A DNA stretch of 52,214 nucleotides from Curvibacter soli (GTDB lineage: Bacteria; Pseudomonadota; Gammaproteobacteria; Burkholderiales; Burkholderiaceae_C). Each line of letters begins with the position of its first letter. The stretch's first letter is position 1. Location: positions 1 to 52,214 of the forward strand of contig NZ_JARGEN010000032.1 of assembly GCF_029211125.1 (NCBI RefSeq), written 5' to 3'. The notes beneath the pieces were generated by a model that was not told the origin of the DNA, did no database searches, and saw only the letters and a list, made by a program, of their open reading frames with translations. Both the position numbers and the translations under genes were made by a program. This document shows, piece by piece, positions 18,861 to 27,744 of this stretch.

Positions 18861-18987
18861 TTTACCCTAGAAACGGCAGTTGACCGCTTTGTATCCCTTG
18901 ACAAGCCGCATGGAATCAAGCGTTGACGGCTTCGATGGGGTTCACCTCGTGGGTGAGAGCGCTATGCACCTGCCTTTCTAGGTTTAC
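18861..18987. mobile_element. Family-1 MITE, short copy (117 bp) with TTTAC duplication
   Basis: Element 18866-18982. The ends are CCTAGAAACGGCAGTTG and TTTCTAGG, flanked on both sides by TTTAC (18861-18865, 18983-18987). The interior corresponds only to the first ~110 bases of the full family, so the copy is internally deleted. Both ends carry the same change relative to the family (CCTGG to CCTAG, and CCAGG to CTAGG), keeping the ends complementary. It ends 20 bases before the CusF-like start and may influence that gene's promoter. Confidence 0.85.
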
Positions 18988-19006
18988 AGACACGAAAGTT
19001 CCGCTT

Positions 19007-19354
19007 ATGAAAATCCTTTTCCATGCCGTTGCCGCCCTCCTTGCCACCGCCGCGCTGGCTCCCTGCGCGGCCAGTGCGCAGAGCGACCACGCAGCCATGC
19101 ACAACGCCGCCGAGGCCGCGCCCGCCGCCGCGCTGACCGACGGCGAGGTGCGCGGGATCGACGCCGCCACGGGACGCATCACTCTGCGGCACGGCGATAT
19201 CGCCAACCTCGGCATGCCCGCCATGACCATGGTCTTTCGCGCCACCGACGCCGCGCTGCTACAGGGCCTGCGGGTGGGCGACCAGGTGCGGTTCGCCGCC
19301 GACCGGCAGGGCGGCCAGCTCGTGGTGACGCAGATCCGTAAAGCCGCGCCGTAG
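19007..19354 (+). CDS. CusF-like periplasmic copper-binding protein
   Basis: 115 aa from ATG 19007 (MKILFHAVAALLATAALAP). Signal peptide with cleavage near ASAQS. The mature part is a single CusF-type OB fold: GEVRGIDAATGRITLRHGD...GMPAMTMVF...VGDQVRF. In E. coli CusF the Cu(I)/Ag(I) ligands are His36, Met47 and Met49, capped by Trp44. Here the His and both Met are present (RHGD; MTM), but the Trp position is Met (GMPAMTM). It probably shuttles Cu(I) in the periplasm. It belongs with the copper oxidase gene but is separated from it by 282 bases occupied by two repeats. Confidence 0.85.
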   Translation: MKILFHAVAALLATAALAPCAASAQSDHAAMHNAAEAAPAAALTDGEVRGIDAATGRITLRHGDIANLGMPAMTMVFRATDAALLQGLRVGDQVRFAADRQGGQLVVTQIRKAAP

Positions 19355-19472
19355 GCCGCGCCGGCGTTGCGCGGGGCCTGGAACTTGCTTATTGCAAAAG
19401 GTACATTCATACCCCCGTCACTCCCACGAGGCAGGCGGCGCTTCACGAATGCACACAACAAGGAGTCCAGGC

Positions 19473-20811
19473 ATGACACAAGCACACATCAGCCGCCGCC
19501 GGTTTTCCGCCGCGCTCGGGCTTTCCCCCGCGGCCGGCCTGCTGGCCGGATGCAACAACATTCCCGACACCCTCAAGATCGGCGTGGCGCAGCCGCTGTC
19601 GGGGCCGCTCGCCCTGCTGGGGCAGGATCTGCTCAACGGCGTGCAGCTCGCCGTGCAGGAGATCAACGCCAAGGGCCTGGTGGTGAACGACAAGCGCGTC
19701 ACGCTCGAAGTGGTGTCGTTCGACGACAAGGCCAACGCCGACACCGGCAAGGCCGTCGCGCAGCAGCTCGTCGACGCGGGCGTGGTGGCGGTGGTGGGCC
19801 ACCTCAACTCGGGCGTCAGCATCGCCGCCGCCCCCATCTACGGTGCCAAGGGCATTGCGCAGATGGCCATCTCCACCAACCCCAAGTACACCGAGCTGGG
19901 CCTGCCCACCACCTTCCGGCTGGTCGCCAACGACACGCTGCAGGCGCGCGCCATCGGCTCGTTCGCGGCCAGCCAGTTCGTGGCCACGCGCTATGCCGTC
20001 GTAGACGACAGCACGCCCTACGGCAAGGACCTGGCCGACGGCGCCGCCCGGCAACTGACCAGCGAAAAGAAGGAAGTCGCCATCCGCCACTCCTATGACG
20101 ACAAGACCACCTCGTTCGACCCGCTCGCCGCTGAGCTGAAAAGCAGCAAGACCGAACTGCTCATCTCCACGCTGAGCGACTTCCAGGTGCTGGCGCTGCT
20201 GGAGGCGCTGCGCAAAATCGACTACACGCGCCTGAGCGTGCTGGGCGGCGACACCATGAAGACCACCGACATGCTCAAGGGCGCGGGCATGGTGGACGGC
20301 CTGTACGCCACCTCGCCCATCCTCAACGCGAGCGAGTTCACCGCCGGGCGGCCCTTCCTCGAAAAATACCTGGGCGCCTTCAAGAAGATGCCCGCCTACG
20401 GCGGCCACTACACCTATGACCCTAAATCCGGCAGTTGAACCAACCGAAAAACTGAAAAAACCCAATATCCATGCGGGTTTCCAAAGACTTCAAGTGACTG
20501 CAGAGCAGTTCCAAATGGGTGAGTCTGGAAAGCATGGAAACTCAATGCGTGACAGGCACTTGCTCGAATTTTGGGGATTCAACTGCCGGAAATAGGATGA
20601 CTGCACGCACATCCTGGTCGACGCGATCCGCCGCGCCAAGTCGGCCAAGCCCGAGGACATCGTCCGCGTGCTGCACGAGATCAAGGGCTACGCGCCCGTC
20701 ACCGGCTCCATGAGCTGGGACGAAAAAGGCGAGCAGCGCTACGGCGCCGTCGGCGTGTACGAGATGCGCGCCGGCAGTTGGAGCCTGCGCATGCGCTCCG
20801 ACCGCTGGTAG
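19473..20811 (+). pseudogene. ABC transporter substrate-binding protein (Leu/Ile/Val type), disrupted by a MITE
   Basis: ATG 19473 has AAGGAG nine bases upstream. The first 316 codons (to 20420) give a lipoprotein signal (GLLAGCNN) after a twin-arginine-like SRRRF, then a type I periplasmic binding fold (LKIGVAQPLSGPLALLGQD; VGHLNSGVSIAAAPIYGAKG; VVDDSTPYGKDLADGA), which normally binds branched-chain amino acids. The frame is broken at 20421 by a 176-bp element that brings a stop at 20436. The C-terminal part (THILVDAIRRAKSAKPEDI...SLRMRSDRW) continues from 20602 to TAG 20811. Deleting the element plus one 5-bp duplication (181 bases) restores a continuous 385-codon frame, so the damage is recent. 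A truncated 321-aa product could be made. No ABC permease genes adjoin. Confidence 0.92.
20416..20601. mobile_element. 176-bp MITE in the binding-protein gene, with ATGAC duplication
   Basis: Element 20421-20596. Ends: CCTAAATCCGGCAGTTGAA and, at the right, TTCAACTGCCGGAAATAGG, matching at 17 of 19 positions as inverted repeats. ATGAC flanks both sides (20416-20420, 20597-20601). The ends have the same architecture as family 1 (CCT-N5-CGGCAGTTGA), but the interior is unrelated to the other copies and AT-richer than its surroundings. No coding capacity. Confidence 0.9.
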
Positions 20812-20870
20812 GCACGCCGGGGAGTCGGGGCGGCGGCCGGGCGCTGAAATCGAATAAGCTTGCCCGCGCC

Positions 20871-21905
20871 ATGCCCCAGTCCACCCCGCCACGCCGCCCC
20901 TCGGCATCGCGCCCGCCACGGCATGCCGGCGCCATCACCGACGTGGCGGGCATCGAGGTCGGCCACGACACCGACGCCCGCCGCCCCACCGGCTGCACCG
21001 TGGTGCTGGCGCGCGACGGCGCCGTGGCCGGCGTGGACGTGCGCGGCGCCGCGCCCGGCACGCGCGAGACCGACCTGCTGGAGCCCACCCACCTGATCGA
21101 GAAAGTCCACGCCATCGTGCTCGCGGGCGGCAGCGCCTGGGGGCTGGATGCCGCCAGCGGCGCGGCCCGCAGGCTGGAGGAGGAAGGCGTGGGCATGCCC
21201 ATCCCCGGCGTGGGCCGGCTGCCGCTGGTGCCCGCCGCCGTGCTGTTCGACCTGCTGGTGGGCGACGCCCGCATCCGCCCCGACGCCGCGGCGGGCTACC
21301 GCGCCTGCGCCGCCGCGAGCGCCAGGCGCCCCGCCGAAGGCAGCGTGGGCGCCGGCACGGGCGCCACGGTGGGCAAGCTGTTCGGCATGGCGCGCGCCAT
21401 GAAGGGCGGCGTGGGCACCGCGTCCGTCACCGCGGGCGGCGTGACGGTGGGCGCGCTCATCGCCTGCAACGCCTTCGGCGACGTGGTGGACCCGCAGACG
21501 GGCCGCGTGGCCGCCGGCGTGCGCACCGCCGATGGCCGCCGGCTGCTCGACGCCCGGCGCGCGCTGCTGCGCGGCATGGTGCCCGCGCCGCTGCTGGCCG
21601 GCGCCAACACCACCATCGGCGTAGTCGCCACCGACGCGGCCATCACCAAGGCGCAGGCCCACCGCCTGGCCGTGGCCGCGCACGACGGGCTGGCGCGCAG
21701 CATCAACCCCGTGCACACCATGAGCGACGGCGACACGCTGTTCACCCTGGCCACGGGCCGCGCGGCGTCGCCGGGCATGCTGGTGCTGTCCACCCTGGCC
21801 GCCGAAGCCGTGGCGCGCGCCACGGTGCGCGCGGTGCGGGCCGCGCAGACGCTCGTCACCGCCGAGGGGCTGCGGCTGCCGTGCGCGGCGGAGTTCGCGC
21901 CATGA
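20871..21905 (+). CDS. P1 family (DmpA-type) peptidase
   Basis: 344 aa from ATG 20871. ITDVAGIEVGHDTDARRPTGCTVV is the typical start of the P1/S58 family of self-processing N-terminal nucleophile hydrolases (L-aminopeptidase D-Ala-esterase, NylC). EGSVGAGTGATVGK and GANTTIGVVATDA match conserved segments; cleavage is expected before the Thr of the NTT motif, creating the nucleophile. No signal peptide, so cytoplasmic. The natural substrate is unknown. Its stop overlaps the next start (ATGA), so it is translated together with the TAXI-type protein. Confidence 0.88.
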   Translation: MPQSTPPRRPSASRPPRHAGAITDVAGIEVGHDTDARRPTGCTVVLARDGAVAGVDVRGAAPGTRETDLLEPTHLIEKVHAIVLAGGSAWGLDAASGAARRLEEEGVGMPIPGVGRLPLVPAAVLFDLLVGDARIRPDAAAGYRACAAASARRPAEGSVGAGTGATVGKLFGMARAMKGGVGTASVTAGGVTVGALIACNAFGDVVDPQTGRVAAGVRTADGRRLLDARRALLRGMVPAPLLAGANTTIGVVATDAAITKAQAHRLAVAAHDGLARSINPVHTMSDGDTLFTLATGRAASPGMLVLSTLAAEAVARATVRAVRAAQTLVTAEGLRLPCAAEFAP

Positions 21906-23242
21906 GCCGCCTGCCCCAAGGCCTGCGCACGGCGCTGCTGAACCTGCGCGACCTGCTGATTTCCGCCGGGCCCTTCGCCCTGCTCGCCATCGTGCTGCTG
22001 GTGCTGGCCTACCGCTGGCTGCAGCCCACGCCGCCGCGCAGCGTGGCGCTGGCCACCGGCCCCGCGCAAAGCGCATATGCCGAATTCGGCACGCGCTACC
22101 GGCAGGCCCTGGCCGCCGAAGGCATCGAGGTCGTGCTGCTGCCCAGCGAGGGCTCGCAGGACAACCTGCGGCTGCTGCGCGAGGGCCGCGCCGACATCGG
22201 CTTCGTGCAGGGCGGCAGCGCCGAGCCCGCCGGCGAAGAGGGCGACAGCCTGGTGTCGCTGGGCGGCCTGTTCGTCGAGCCGGCCTGGCTGTTCTACCGC
22301 GAGGAGGCCGTGCGCCGGGCCATGCACGGCGGCAAACTCGATGCGCTGCCCGCGCTGCAGGGCCTGCGCGTCAACGTGGGCACGCCCGGCAGCGGCGTGC
22401 CGGCGCTGGTGGGCAAGCTCATCGACGCCAACCGCATGGCCGCCGACGCGCTGAAGCTGTCGCGGCTCGAACAGACGCCCGCAGCGGTGGAGTTCCTGGC
22501 GGGCCGGCTCGACGCGCTGGTGTTCGTCTCGGCCCCCGAATCGCTGATGGTGCAGATGCTGCTGCAGACGCCCGGCGTGCGGCTGATGAACTTTCCGCAA
22601 AGTGAGGCCTATGCGCGCCGCCTGCCGTTCCTGAGCCCCGTGACGCTGCCGCGCGGCGTGGTGGACCTGGCGGGCAACGTGCCGCCCTCCAACGTGCGCC
22701 TGGTGGCATCCACCACGTCGCTGCTGGCACGGGAGGACACGCACCCCGCCCTGCTGCGACTGTTCGCGCAGACCGCGCAGACGCTGCATGGCGGCGCCGG
22801 CTGGTTCAACCGCGCGCGCGAATTCCCCAACCTGCGCACCGCAGGCGACTACCCCATCGCTCCCGAGGCCGAGCGCGCCCTCAACCAGCCGCTGCCGCTG
22901 ATGCAGCGCTATCTGCCGTTCTGGGCCGCCAACCTGGTGGAGCGCATGTGGCTGGCGCTGGGGCTGATCGTCGCCATCCTGCTGCCGCTCTCGCGCATCG
23001 TGCCGCCGCTCTACGCCCACCGCGTGCGTTCGCGCGTGTTCCGCTGGTACGGGCAACTGCGCGCGATCGAGGCCGGGATCGAGGCCGGACAAGTCGACGC
23101 CGGCACGCTGGCCGGGGAGTTGGACCGGCTCGAAACGCAGGTCGAGAAGGTCAGCGTACCGCTGTCCTATGCCGACGAACTCTATGCCCTGCGCGACCAC
23201 ATCCACATGGTGCGCAAGCGGCTGGGCGCCAGCGGTGCATGA
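21902..23242 (+). CDS. Membrane-anchored TAXI-type solute-binding protein
   Basis: 446 aa from ATG 21902, overlapping the peptidase stop. One N-terminal transmembrane segment (about residues 24-44, FALLAIVLLVLAYRW) is followed by a TAXI/NMT1-type periplasmic binding domain (SVALATGPAQSAYAEFG; GRADIGFVQGG; LRVNVGTPGSGVPALVGKL). A second transmembrane segment (about 355-380, MWLALGLIVAILLPLSRIVPPLY) and a ~65-residue cytoplasmic tail of helical character follow. TAXI proteins normally feed TRAP transporters, but no TRAP permease is nearby. The two-helix anchoring suggests a receptor or sensor rather than a free carrier. Function unproven. Confidence 0.82.
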   Translation: MSRLPQGLRTALLNLRDLLISAGPFALLAIVLLVLAYRWLQPTPPRSVALATGPAQSAYAEFGTRYRQALAAEGIEVVLLPSEGSQDNLRLLREGRADIGFVQGGSAEPAGEEGDSLVSLGGLFVEPAWLFYREEAVRRAMHGGKLDALPALQGLRVNVGTPGSGVPALVGKLIDANRMAADALKLSRLEQTPAAVEFLAGRLDALVFVSAPESLMVQMLLQTPGVRLMNFPQSEAYARRLPFLSPVTLPRGVVDLAGNVPPSNVRLVASTTSLLAREDTHPALLRLFAQTAQTLHGGAGWFNRAREFPNLRTAGDYPIAPEAERALNQPLPLMQRYLPFWAANLVERMWLALGLIVAILLPLSRIVPPLYAHRVRSRVFRWYGQLRAIEAGIEAGQVDAGTLAGELDRLETQVEKVSVPLSYADELYALRDHIHMVRKRLGASGA

Positions 23243-23328
23243 GCAAACGCGGCCCTGCTCACCCCCTGTTTCACATCTGCTTTACAGTGCTGCGGCACGA
23301 TGACGGCTCCGACTCCTCACAAGCCCCC

Positions 23329-24564
23329 ATGATCTCTGTCACTACGCTGCGCGGCGCAGCGCACAGCCAGCGGCTTGCCCGACTGCTTGCCTCCGCCATG
23401 GTTCTCTTCGCGCTGGCCGCCTGCTCCCGCCCCGCCCCGGACAAGCCCGCCGCTGCGCCCCCCGAGGTCGGCGTGTTCACGCTCAAGGCCGGGCGGCAGA
23501 CCTTCACCACCGAGCTCACGGGCCGCACCAGCGCCTTCCTGGCCGCCGACATCCGCCCGCAGGTCGGTGGCATCGTGCAGCAGCGGCTCTTCACCGAAGG
23601 CGCCACGGTCAAGGCCGGGCAGGTGCTCTACCAACTCGACCCGGCCACCTACCAGGCCACGGTATCCAGCGCCCAGGCCACCCTGGCGCGCAGCCGCGCG
23701 AGCACCGCCATGGCCGAGACCACGGCGGCCCGCAACGCCGAACTGGTGCGAATCGACGCCGTGAGCCGGCAGGTCAACGACCAGAGCCAGGCCGCGCTGG
23801 CCCAGGCCCGCGCCGACGAGGCCACCGCCGAGGCGGCGCTGGAGACGGCGCGCATCAACCTCGGCTACACGCGCATCACATCGCCCATCACGGGGCGCAT
23901 CGCCGCCTCCACCGTCACGCCGGGGGCGCTGGTCACCGCCAACCAGACCGCCGTGCTCACCACGGTGCAGCAGATCGACCCGCTGTACGTCGACGTCACG
24001 CAGTCCAGCGTCGAGGTGCTGCGCCTGAAGCGCGAGTTCGCCGCCGGCCGGCTGACCAAGAGCGGCGCCGACGCGGCGCGCATGCGGCTGATCCTGGAGG
24101 ACGGCACGCCCTATGGGCGCGAAGGCCGCCTGCAGTTCGCGGGCATCAGCGTCAACCCCTCTACCGGCGCCGTGACGCTACGCGGAACTGTACCCAACCC
24201 CGACGGCCTGCTGCTGCCGGGCATGTACGTGCGCGCGGTGATCGAGGAAGGCGTGGACGAGAACGCCCTGCTCGTGCCGCAGCAGGCCATCACGCGCGAC
24301 GCCGTGGGCCGCGCCGGCGCACTGGTGGTCGATGTCGACGGCAAGGTGGTCCGCCGCGCGGTGACGCTGGGCCGCGCGCTCGGCAACCGCTGGCTGGTGC
24401 TGGGCGGGCTGGCCGCGGGCGACCGCGTCATCGTGGAAGGCTCGCAGAAGGCGCGCGTGGGCGAGAAGTCCAGGCCCGTGGAGGTGCAGGTGCCCGAAAC
24501 GCCTGCCGTCGCACAGGCCGCCGCGCCAGCCGCGCCAGTCATCACGCCCGCCCCTGCCCGCTGA
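23329..24564 (+). CDS. RND efflux periplasmic adaptor subunit (AcrA/MexA family)
   Basis: 411 aa. Signal peptide with lipobox LAAC (FALAACSRP), so probably a lipoprotein of the inner membrane. Domains in order: the first half of the lipoyl domain (EVGVFTLKAGRQTFTTELTGRTSA...VGGIVQQRLF), a helical hairpin (about residues 105-170), the second lipoyl half (ARINLGYTRITSPITGRIA), then beta-barrel and membrane-proximal domains (DGLLLPGMYVRAVI). First gene of a three-gene tripartite efflux operon; the inner-membrane pump follows after 21 bases. No repressor gene adjoins it. Substrates cannot be deduced. Confidence 0.93.
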   Translation: MISVTTLRGAAHSQRLARLLASAMVLFALAACSRPAPDKPAAAPPEVGVFTLKAGRQTFTTELTGRTSAFLAADIRPQVGGIVQQRLFTEGATVKAGQVLYQLDPATYQATVSSAQATLARSRASTAMAETTAARNAELVRIDAVSRQVNDQSQAALAQARADEATAEAALETARINLGYTRITSPITGRIAASTVTPGALVTANQTAVLTTVQQIDPLYVDVTQSSVEVLRLKREFAAGRLTKSGADAARMRLILEDGTPYGREGRLQFAGISVNPSTGAVTLRGTVPNPDGLLLPGMYVRAVIEEGVDENALLVPQQAITRDAVGRAGALVVDVDGKVVRRAVTLGRALGNRWLVLGGLAAGDRVIVEGSQKARVGEKSRPVEVQVPETPAVAQAAAPAAPVITPAPAR

Positions 24565-24585
24565 CGCGCCGCGCGCACCGATCCC

Positions 24586-27500
24586 ATGGCACGTTTCTTC
24601 ATCGACCGGCCCATCTTCGCGTGGGTCATCGCCATCGTCATCATGCTGGGAGGGGCGCTGTCCATCGAGAGCCTGCCGCTGGAGCAGTACCCCGACATCG
24701 CGCCGCCCGCCATCTCCATCACGGCCAACTACACGGGCGCCTCGGCCAAGACAGTCGAGGACTCCGTCACCCAGGTGATCGAGCAGCAGTTGAAGGGCCT
24801 GGACAACCTGATCTACATGGCCGCGACCAGCAGCTCGTCGGGCCAGTCGCGCATCACCCTCACCTTCAACGCCGGCACCAACCCCGACGTGGCGCAGATG
24901 CAGGTGCAAAACAAGCTGCAGCAGGCCATGCCGCGGCTGCCGCAGGCGGTGCAGGCGCAGGGCGTGACGGTGACCAAGGCGGGCAACGACTTCCTGATGA
25001 TCGTCTCGCTGTATTCGGAAAACCCGGCGCTGTCGCGCACCGACGTGGGCGACTTCATTTCCAGCAGCATGGTCGACGAGATCAGCCGCATCGACGGCGT
25101 GGCCGAGGTGCAGGTGCTCGGCTCTGGCTACGCCATGCGCATCTGGCTCGATCCGCGCAAACTGGAGAAATACGCCCTCAACCCCGCCGACGTGAACGCC
25201 GCGCTGCAGGCGCAGAACGCGCAGGTGTCGGCGGGCCAGCTCGGCGGCCTGCCCGCCACCGCGCAGCAGCAGCTCAACGCCACCGTCACGGCGCGCAGCA
25301 AGCTGCAGACCGTGGAGCAGTTCGAGAAAGTGCTGCTCAAGATCGCCCCCGACGGCGCGATGGTGCTGCTGAAGGACGTGGCGCGCGTGGAACTGGGCGC
25401 CGAGAGCCTGACCGTGCAGTCGCGCCTGGCGGGCCGCGCATCCGCGGGCATGGGCATCGTGCTGGCCAACGGCGCCAACGCGCTGGATGTCTCCAAGGCC
25501 GTGGTGGCGCGCGTGCAGGAGCTGCAGCCCAGCTTCCCCAACCAGATGAAGGCGATGGTCAACTACGACACCACGCCCTTCGTGCAGGCGTCGATCCACG
25601 AGGTGGTGAAGGCGCTGCTCGAGGCCATGGTGCTGGTGGTGCTGATCATGTACATCTTCCTGCAGAACCTCCGCGCCACGCTGATCCCCGCGATCGCCGT
25701 GCCCGTGGTGCTGCTGGGCACCTTTGGCGTGCTGTCGGTGCTGGGCTATTCGATCAACACGCTGACCATGTTCGGCATGGTGCTGGCCATCGGGCTGCTG
25801 GTGGACGACGCCATCGTGGTGGTCGAGAACGTGGAGCGCGTGATGACCGAGGAGCACCTGGCCCCGAAGGAGGCCACGCGCAAGTCCATGGCCGAGATCA
25901 CGCCGGCGCTGGTCGGCATCGCGCTGGTGCTGTCGGCGGTCTTCATCCCCATGGCGTTCTTCGGCGGCTCCACGGGCATCATCTACCGGCAGTTCTCGGT
26001 CACCATCGTGTCGGCCATGGCGTTGTCGGTGCTGGTGGCACTCACGCTCACGCCCGCGCTGTGCGCCACCATGCTCAAGCACCTGCCGCACGACGCCAGC
26101 GGCCACCGCGCGGTGCGCCGCGGGCTGCTGGGCTGGACCGACCGCTTCTTCCTGTGGTTCAACCGCGGCTTCGACCGCATGGCCGATGGCACGCAGGGCG
26201 TGGTGCGGCGCATGGTGCACCGCGGCTGGCGCATGATGGTGGTCTACCTTGCCGTGGCCGCGGGCATGGCGGTGCTGTTCATGCGCCTGCCGACGTCCTT
26301 CCTGCCGGTGGAGGACCAGGGCATCCTCACCGCCGAAATCCGCATGCCGCCGGGCGCCACCGACACGCGCATCCAGGACGTGGTGTCCCAGTTCGAGGAC
26401 TACATCCGCCAGCAGCCCGAGGTGGTGATCTACAACGTGAGCACCGGCCTGGCAGGCAACCAGGGCTCGGGGCGCGCCTTCATCAAGCTCAAGCCCTGGG
26501 AGGAACGCCCGGGCCCTGAACACAGCGCCGCGGCCATCGCGCGGCGCGCCAACGCCGCGCTCGCCAAGATACGCGACGCACGGGTCTACGTGCTGCAGCC
26601 GCCCGCCGTGCGCGGCCTGGGGTCGAGCGCGGGCTTCAACTTCCACATCCAGGACACGGGGGGCATCGGCCACGACGCGCTGGTGCAGGCGCGCGACCGC
26701 TTCCTGGAGCTGGCGCGCCAGGAAACGCAGCTCACCGGCGTGCGCTCCAACAATCTGGAGGACACGGCACAGTTCGCCATCGACATCGACGACCGCCGCG
26801 CCGGCACCCTGGGGCTGTCCACGGCGGACGTGAACAGCACCCTCTCTGCCGCCCTGGGCGGTACCTACGTCAACGACTTCATCGACCGGGGCCGCGTGAA
26901 GAAGGTCTACATGCAGGGCGACGCGCCGTTCCGCATGCTGCCCACCGACGTGAACAGTTGGACGGTGCGCGGCAACGCCGGGCAGATGGTGCCGTTCTCG
27001 GCCTTCTCCACCCAGAGCTGGACCTACGGCTCGCCGCAGTTGCAGCGCTACAACGGCCAGCCCTCGTTCGAGATGCTGGGCAACGCGGTGGCGGGCGTGA
27101 GCTCGGGCACGGCGATGCAGAAGGTGGACGCCCTCATGGCGCAGATGCCGCCCGGCGTGGGCCACTCGTGGACCGGCGCCTCGTTCGAGGAGCTGCGCTC
27201 GGGCGCGCAGGCACCCATGCTCTACGCGGTGTCCATCCTGTTCGTGTTCCTGTGCCTGGCGGCGCTGTACGAAAGCTGGTCGGTGCCGTTCTCGGTCATC
27301 CTGGTGGTGCCGCTGGGCATCGTCGGCGCGGTGCTGTTCACGGGGCTGCGCGGCATGTCCAACGACGTGTACTTCCAGGTCGGGCTGCTGACCACGGTGG
27401 GCCTGTCGTGCAAGAACGCCATCCTGATCGTGGAGTTCGCCAAGCAGTTGCAGGAGCAGGGCCGCGACCTGTTCGACGCCACGCTGGAAGCCGTGCGCCT

Positions 27501-27744
27501 GCGGCTGCGGCCCATCCTCATGACCTCGCTGGCCTTCGGCTTCGGCGTACTGCCGCTCGTGGTGGGCACGGGCGCGGGCGCGGGCGGGCGCCAGGCCATC
27601 GGCACGGCGGTGTTCGGCGGCATGGTCAGCGCCACCGTGCTCGGCATCTTCTTCGTGCCGGTGTTCTTCACGCTGATCCGCAGCTATTTGCGCATGCGCG
27701 CCGGCACAGCGCCGGCCCGGCAGCCACAAGGGGGTGCGGCATGA
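24586..27744 (+). CDS. RND efflux transporter permease subunit (AcrB/MexB, HAE1 family)
   Basis: 1052 aa, the usual size. MARFFIDRPIFAWVIAIVIM is the standard N-terminus. TM4 contains the proton-relay aspartate pair in GLLVDDAIVVVENVER. The two halves each have a large periplasmic loop and six transmembrane helices, with the TM10-12 region FQVGLLTTVGLSCKNAILIV near residue 925-945. The drug-type HAE1 motifs, rather than metal-type CusA ones, point to organic compounds or antibiotics. Its stop overlaps the outer-membrane gene start by four bases. Confidence 0.96.
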   Translation: MARFFIDRPIFAWVIAIVIMLGGALSIESLPLEQYPDIAPPAISITANYTGASAKTVEDSVTQVIEQQLKGLDNLIYMAATSSSSGQSRITLTFNAGTNPDVAQMQVQNKLQQAMPRLPQAVQAQGVTVTKAGNDFLMIVSLYSENPALSRTDVGDFISSSMVDEISRIDGVAEVQVLGSGYAMRIWLDPRKLEKYALNPADVNAALQAQNAQVSAGQLGGLPATAQQQLNATVTARSKLQTVEQFEKVLLKIAPDGAMVLLKDVARVELGAESLTVQSRLAGRASAGMGIVLANGANALDVSKAVVARVQELQPSFPNQMKAMVNYDTTPFVQASIHEVVKALLEAMVLVVLIMYIFLQNLRATLIPAIAVPVVLLGTFGVLSVLGYSINTLTMFGMVLAIGLLVDDAIVVVENVERVMTEEHLAPKEATRKSMAEITPALVGIALVLSAVFIPMAFFGGSTGIIYRQFSVTIVSAMALSVLVALTLTPALCATMLKHLPHDASGHRAVRRGLLGWTDRFFLWFNRGFDRMADGTQGVVRRMVHRGWRMMVVYLAVAAGMAVLFMRLPTSFLPVEDQGILTAEIRMPPGATDTRIQDVVSQFEDYIRQQPEVVIYNVSTGLAGNQGSGRAFIKLKPWEERPGPEHSAAAIARRANAALAKIRDARVYVLQPPAVRGLGSSAGFNFHIQDTGGIGHDALVQARDRFLELARQETQLTGVRSNNLEDTAQFAIDIDDRRAGTLGLSTADVNSTLSAALGGTYVNDFIDRGRVKKVYMQGDAPFRMLPTDVNSWTVRGNAGQMVPFSAFSTQSWTYGSPQLQRYNGQPSFEMLGNAVAGVSSGTAMQKVDALMAQMPPGVGHSWTGASFEELRSGAQAPMLYAVSILFVFLCLAALYESWSVPFSVILVVPLGIVGAVLFTGLRGMSNDVYFQVGLLTTVGLSCKNAILIVEFAKQLQEQGRDLFDATLEAVRLRLRPILMTSLAFGFGVLPLVVGTGAGAGGRQAIGTAVFGGMVSATVLGIFFVPVFFTLIRSYLRMRAGTAPARQPQGGAA

